A stretch of 64,000 nt of DNA. Origin: Nitrospirota bacterium. Its GTDB lineage: Bacteria; Nitrospirota; Thermodesulfovibrionia; Thermodesulfovibrionales; Dissulfurispiraceae. Below, piece by piece: positions 62,366-64,000 of this stretch. The DNA lies in NCBI GenBank assembly GCA_004321915.1, contig SCQE01000021.1, positions 62,001 through 126,000 of the forward strand, written 5' to 3'. The notes beneath the pieces were generated by a model. The model searched no databases. It saw nothing but the letters and a program-made list of their open reading frames with translations, and was not told the DNA's origin. Position numbers and translations under genes: made by a program. The first letter of the stretch is position 1; each line of letters opens with the position of its first letter.

Positions 62366-63313
62366 CTAACATCCGCAGTCTGCTTCCACGGATATATTGA
62401 TTTGCGCCGTGGCCTTCTGGCCGTTCTCATCCTCCACTTGGACAATGACCACATAAACTCCTTGGGTAAAGGTATGCCCCACTTCTCTGCCTGCAGCGCT
62501 TTCGCCGTCTCCGAAGCTCCAGTTGATCGCCTTAATCTTTCCGCTGCCACCCCTTGTAAGCGCCTTGAATTTAACTGCATAAGGAGTGTTGCCTCTCCTG
62601 TTCTTCACGCCGCCGATCTTTACGCTTAGGGCTCTCCCGGCAGATCCCGTATCCTCTTCTATCAGGAGACTCCCACCCAATCTCTTTGAGGTCTTGTTCA
62701 ATGCCTCCTTTATCTTATCGGGCATCGGCGCGGGGTTTTCGGGTTTAGTCCCTGTTTTTAACACCGCCTGCCCGCCGTCCTCAATCCTGACACGCTGGAC
62801 GCCCGTATCGGCAATTACGGTCCCGAGGATAGACCATATGGTGGTCTTTTTTTCCGTTTCTTCGTATTTAACGGCGAACTCGGCTCCTTGTGTCATTATC
62901 GCGGCCCCTCCCGCGCTTAACTCGAAATGGCTGAACAGATGTTCGGGCACTTGCGCCTTGGCGAAGATTCTGCCTTTTTCGAGTACGAGAAGGGATTTTT
63001 CGAGTTTCCTGTCGCTTTCAAAAATTATTCCGTTTAAGATCAGGGTTGTTTCAGGATACAGCTCCACTATGCTGCCGTTCGACCATGTAAGCACAACCGC
63101 CGAGTTCGCCTTTGTCGCTATTTTTTCGTCCCTTTCGATGATATCTCCTTCCTTTAACGGAACTCCGTTTCTGGTGACAGCGCCGTCAACTCGTGTTGCG
63201 CGCACTGTTGAGGCGTCTTCCGCATAGACAGCGCCCTTGCCGATCTGTAAGAAAAGAGAAAGCATACAGATAAAAGCGCTAACCGATAAAACTTTTTTAG
63301 TTGAGCAGATCAT
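62366..63313 (-). CDS. Exported FecR-domain protein with C-terminal PKD domain
   Basis: 315 residues, signal peptide to about YAE (residue 31), RBS AGGAGG. FecR-like domain about 36-190 (VDGAVTRNGVPLKEGDIIERDEKIAT, SAVVLTWSNGSIVELYPETTL). A PKD domain at about 235-310 (INWSFGDGESAAGREVGHTF). Ends EADCGC. Located 13 bases before the molybdenum enzyme gene, so it belongs to the same operon; a structural or anchoring role is a guess. Confidence 0.86.
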   Translation of the reverse strand: MICSTKKVLSVSAFICMLSLFLQIGKGAVYAEDASTVRATRVDGAVTRNGVPLKEGDIIERDEKIATKANSAVVLTWSNGSIVELYPETTLILNGIIFESDRKLEKSLLVLEKGRIFAKAQVPEHLFSHFELSAGGAAIMTQGAEFAVKYEETEKKTTIWSILGTVIADTGVQRVRIEDGGQAVLKTGTKPENPAPMPDKIKEALNKTSKRLGGSLLIEEDTGSAGRALSVKIGGVKNRRGNTPYAVKFKALTRGGSGKIKAINWSFGDGESAAGREVGHTFTQGVYVVIVQVEDENGQKATAQINISVEADCGC

Positions 63314-63411
63314 TTTCTAAAACCTCCTTATCTTTTGGCTGGACGCAGGGAGGAATCCGCACGTCCCGTTTATTTTTGGTCTCCTTCAGACCGAAGGCGG
63401 CATGATGAGGA

Positions 63412-63765
63412 TCAGCCGGGCAAGGCCGCATCGATACTGATTCCGGCGGTGTATAACTTCCCGTCTCCGGCAGTTACCTCCAACACTAAATTGTATTTCC
63501 CGAATTCATAATAATGGGGCTTCGGGGTAGCATCAGTACTCTCCTGCCCGTCTCCGAAATACCACCGATACTTTAGCGGTTTCTTCAGGTTATTCACCTG
63601 CGGCTCCAAATAGACCCACATAGGACCTTTGCCGGACTTCGGAATCGCGAATATTTCGATCTGCGTATCTTTCCGTTCCTCCGCAAATACTCTTCCCGCG
63701 CTTGTATCGGTAAAAGTAATCATTACAACAAAAAAAATAATAATGCATAGTAGTTTCAAAGTCAT
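63412..63765 (-). CDS. Small exported PKD-domain protein
   Basis: 117 residues from ATG 63765. Signal peptide or anchor (CIIIFFVVMITFTDTSA), then one PKD-like domain (YRWYFGDGQESTDATPKPHYYEFGKYNLVLEVTAG). Related in type to the PKD part of the next protein. Likely periplasmic and part of the oxidoreductase operon. Confidence 0.82.
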   Translation of the reverse strand: MTLKLLCIIIFFVVMITFTDTSAGRVFAEERKDTQIEIFAIPKSGKGPMWVYLEPQVNNLKKPLKYRWYFGDGQESTDATPKPHYYEFGKYNLVLEVTAGDGKLYTAGISIDAALPG

Positions 63766-63791
63766 TGTTAAAACCCAAACTCTCCTTTCTT

Positions 63792-64000
63792 TTATGCCCG
63801 TTGTAGTGTGGCCTGCTTGAGAACGGCATGTTTTTTCACACAACGATTGATTGTCTCTTGCAATTGTCCGGCATGGATAGGCTTGCTGATATAATCATCC
63901 ATACCGGCTTCGATACAGCGTTGCCTGTCGCCGTTCATGTCATTGGCTGTCATAGCAATAACAGGCACCCCAAAATTAATATGGGAATTCTGAAAACGCT
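63792..64000 (-). CDS. Response-regulator receiver domain, C-terminal end (5' part outside window)
   Basis: About 69 residues seen, frame open to the window edge. [18 protein letters not shown] and [19 protein letters not shown] contain the conserved Thr and Lys of a receiver domain, in the style of the last domain of hybrid histidine kinases. The stop is 27 bases before the PKD gene start, so the signal protein may control the molybdenum-enzyme operon. Confidence 0.85.
   Translation of the reverse strand, partial: RFQNSHINFGVPVIAMTANDMNGDRQRCIEAGMDDYISKPIHAGQLQETINRCVKKHAVLKQATLQRA

Overview
The window looks like chromosomal DNA of a Gram-negative, selenocysteine-using anaerobe or microaerophile. 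Supporting genes are heptose-1-phosphate adenylyltransferase (LPS), a PilQ secretin, MEP-pathway isoprenoid genes, a DsrE/DsrH/TusA sulfur-relay cluster, a Tat-exported molybdopterin oxidoreductase and several in-frame UGA codons with SECIS-like hairpins. Base composition is near 50% GC. The mix fits a Nitrospirota (Thermodesulfovibrionia-like) or Desulfobacterota genome; this placement is inferred from gene content and not from any marker phylogeny.

Layout. 1-5.7 kb: truncated msrA, an EF-hand membrane protein, a lipoprotein/MacB-like ABC operon and an SspB-like adaptor. 5.7-16 kb: amidohydrolase, guaB-guaA, small toxin-antitoxin genes, ispA-dxs, then miaA and an rRNA uracil methyltransferase on the opposite strand. 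16-20 kb: response regulator, soluble multi-sensor histidine kinase, galT. 20-27 kb: accessory region with an RNase Z-like hydrolase, a Fic protein, an XRE regulator facing a Gly-rich exported protein, two toxin-antitoxin loci (one broken) and a dense patch of repeats. 27-31 kb: IscA-like protein, hemB, rsmE, then a YeeE/YedE transporter interrupted by two in-frame UGA codons. 31-40.7 kb: a Lys-rich exported protein behind a sigma-54 promoter, uvrA, a VCBS-like protein, uppS-cdsA-dxr-rseP, nudix and rfaE2. 40.7-49.8 kb: pilMNOPQ and four minor pilin-like genes. 50.6-52.3 kb: DsrH-DsrE-DsrE/F-TusA and a ferredoxin. 53.7-54.9 kb: FlaG/YjfB-like motility genes. 54.9-58.5 kb: a minus-strand operon arsR - MerP-like(UGA) - thioredoxin-like(UGA) - TSUP permease - selD(UGA) - TSUP permease. 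58.7-64 kb: a TorD-like chaperone, a four-cluster ferredoxin subunit, a molybdopterin oxidoreductase, FecR/PKD and PKD proteins, and the end of a response regulator.

Main result. Five UGA codons in four genes can be read as selenocysteine: YedE (two), SelD, a periplasmic MerP/HMA-like protein and a small thioredoxin-fold protein. Every one is followed by a hairpin with GU in its apical loop. In four of the five the GU lies 21-22 nt after the UGA; in selD it lies 33 nt after. Conventional gene calling truncates or misses all four genes. Together with the TusA/DsrE relay and two TSUP permeases, the window may hold a selenium or chalcogen uptake and trafficking system whose transport parts are themselves selenoproteins. 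That functional link is inference; the UGA codons, the continued reading frames and the hairpins are visible in the sequence.

A second theme is repeats: a two-copy MITE-like element, a three-copy family of nested hairpins whose outer stems covary, a pair of 148-bp direct repeats around a broken toxin-antitoxin module, and a palindromic repeat absorbed in frame into the TorD-like chaperone gene.
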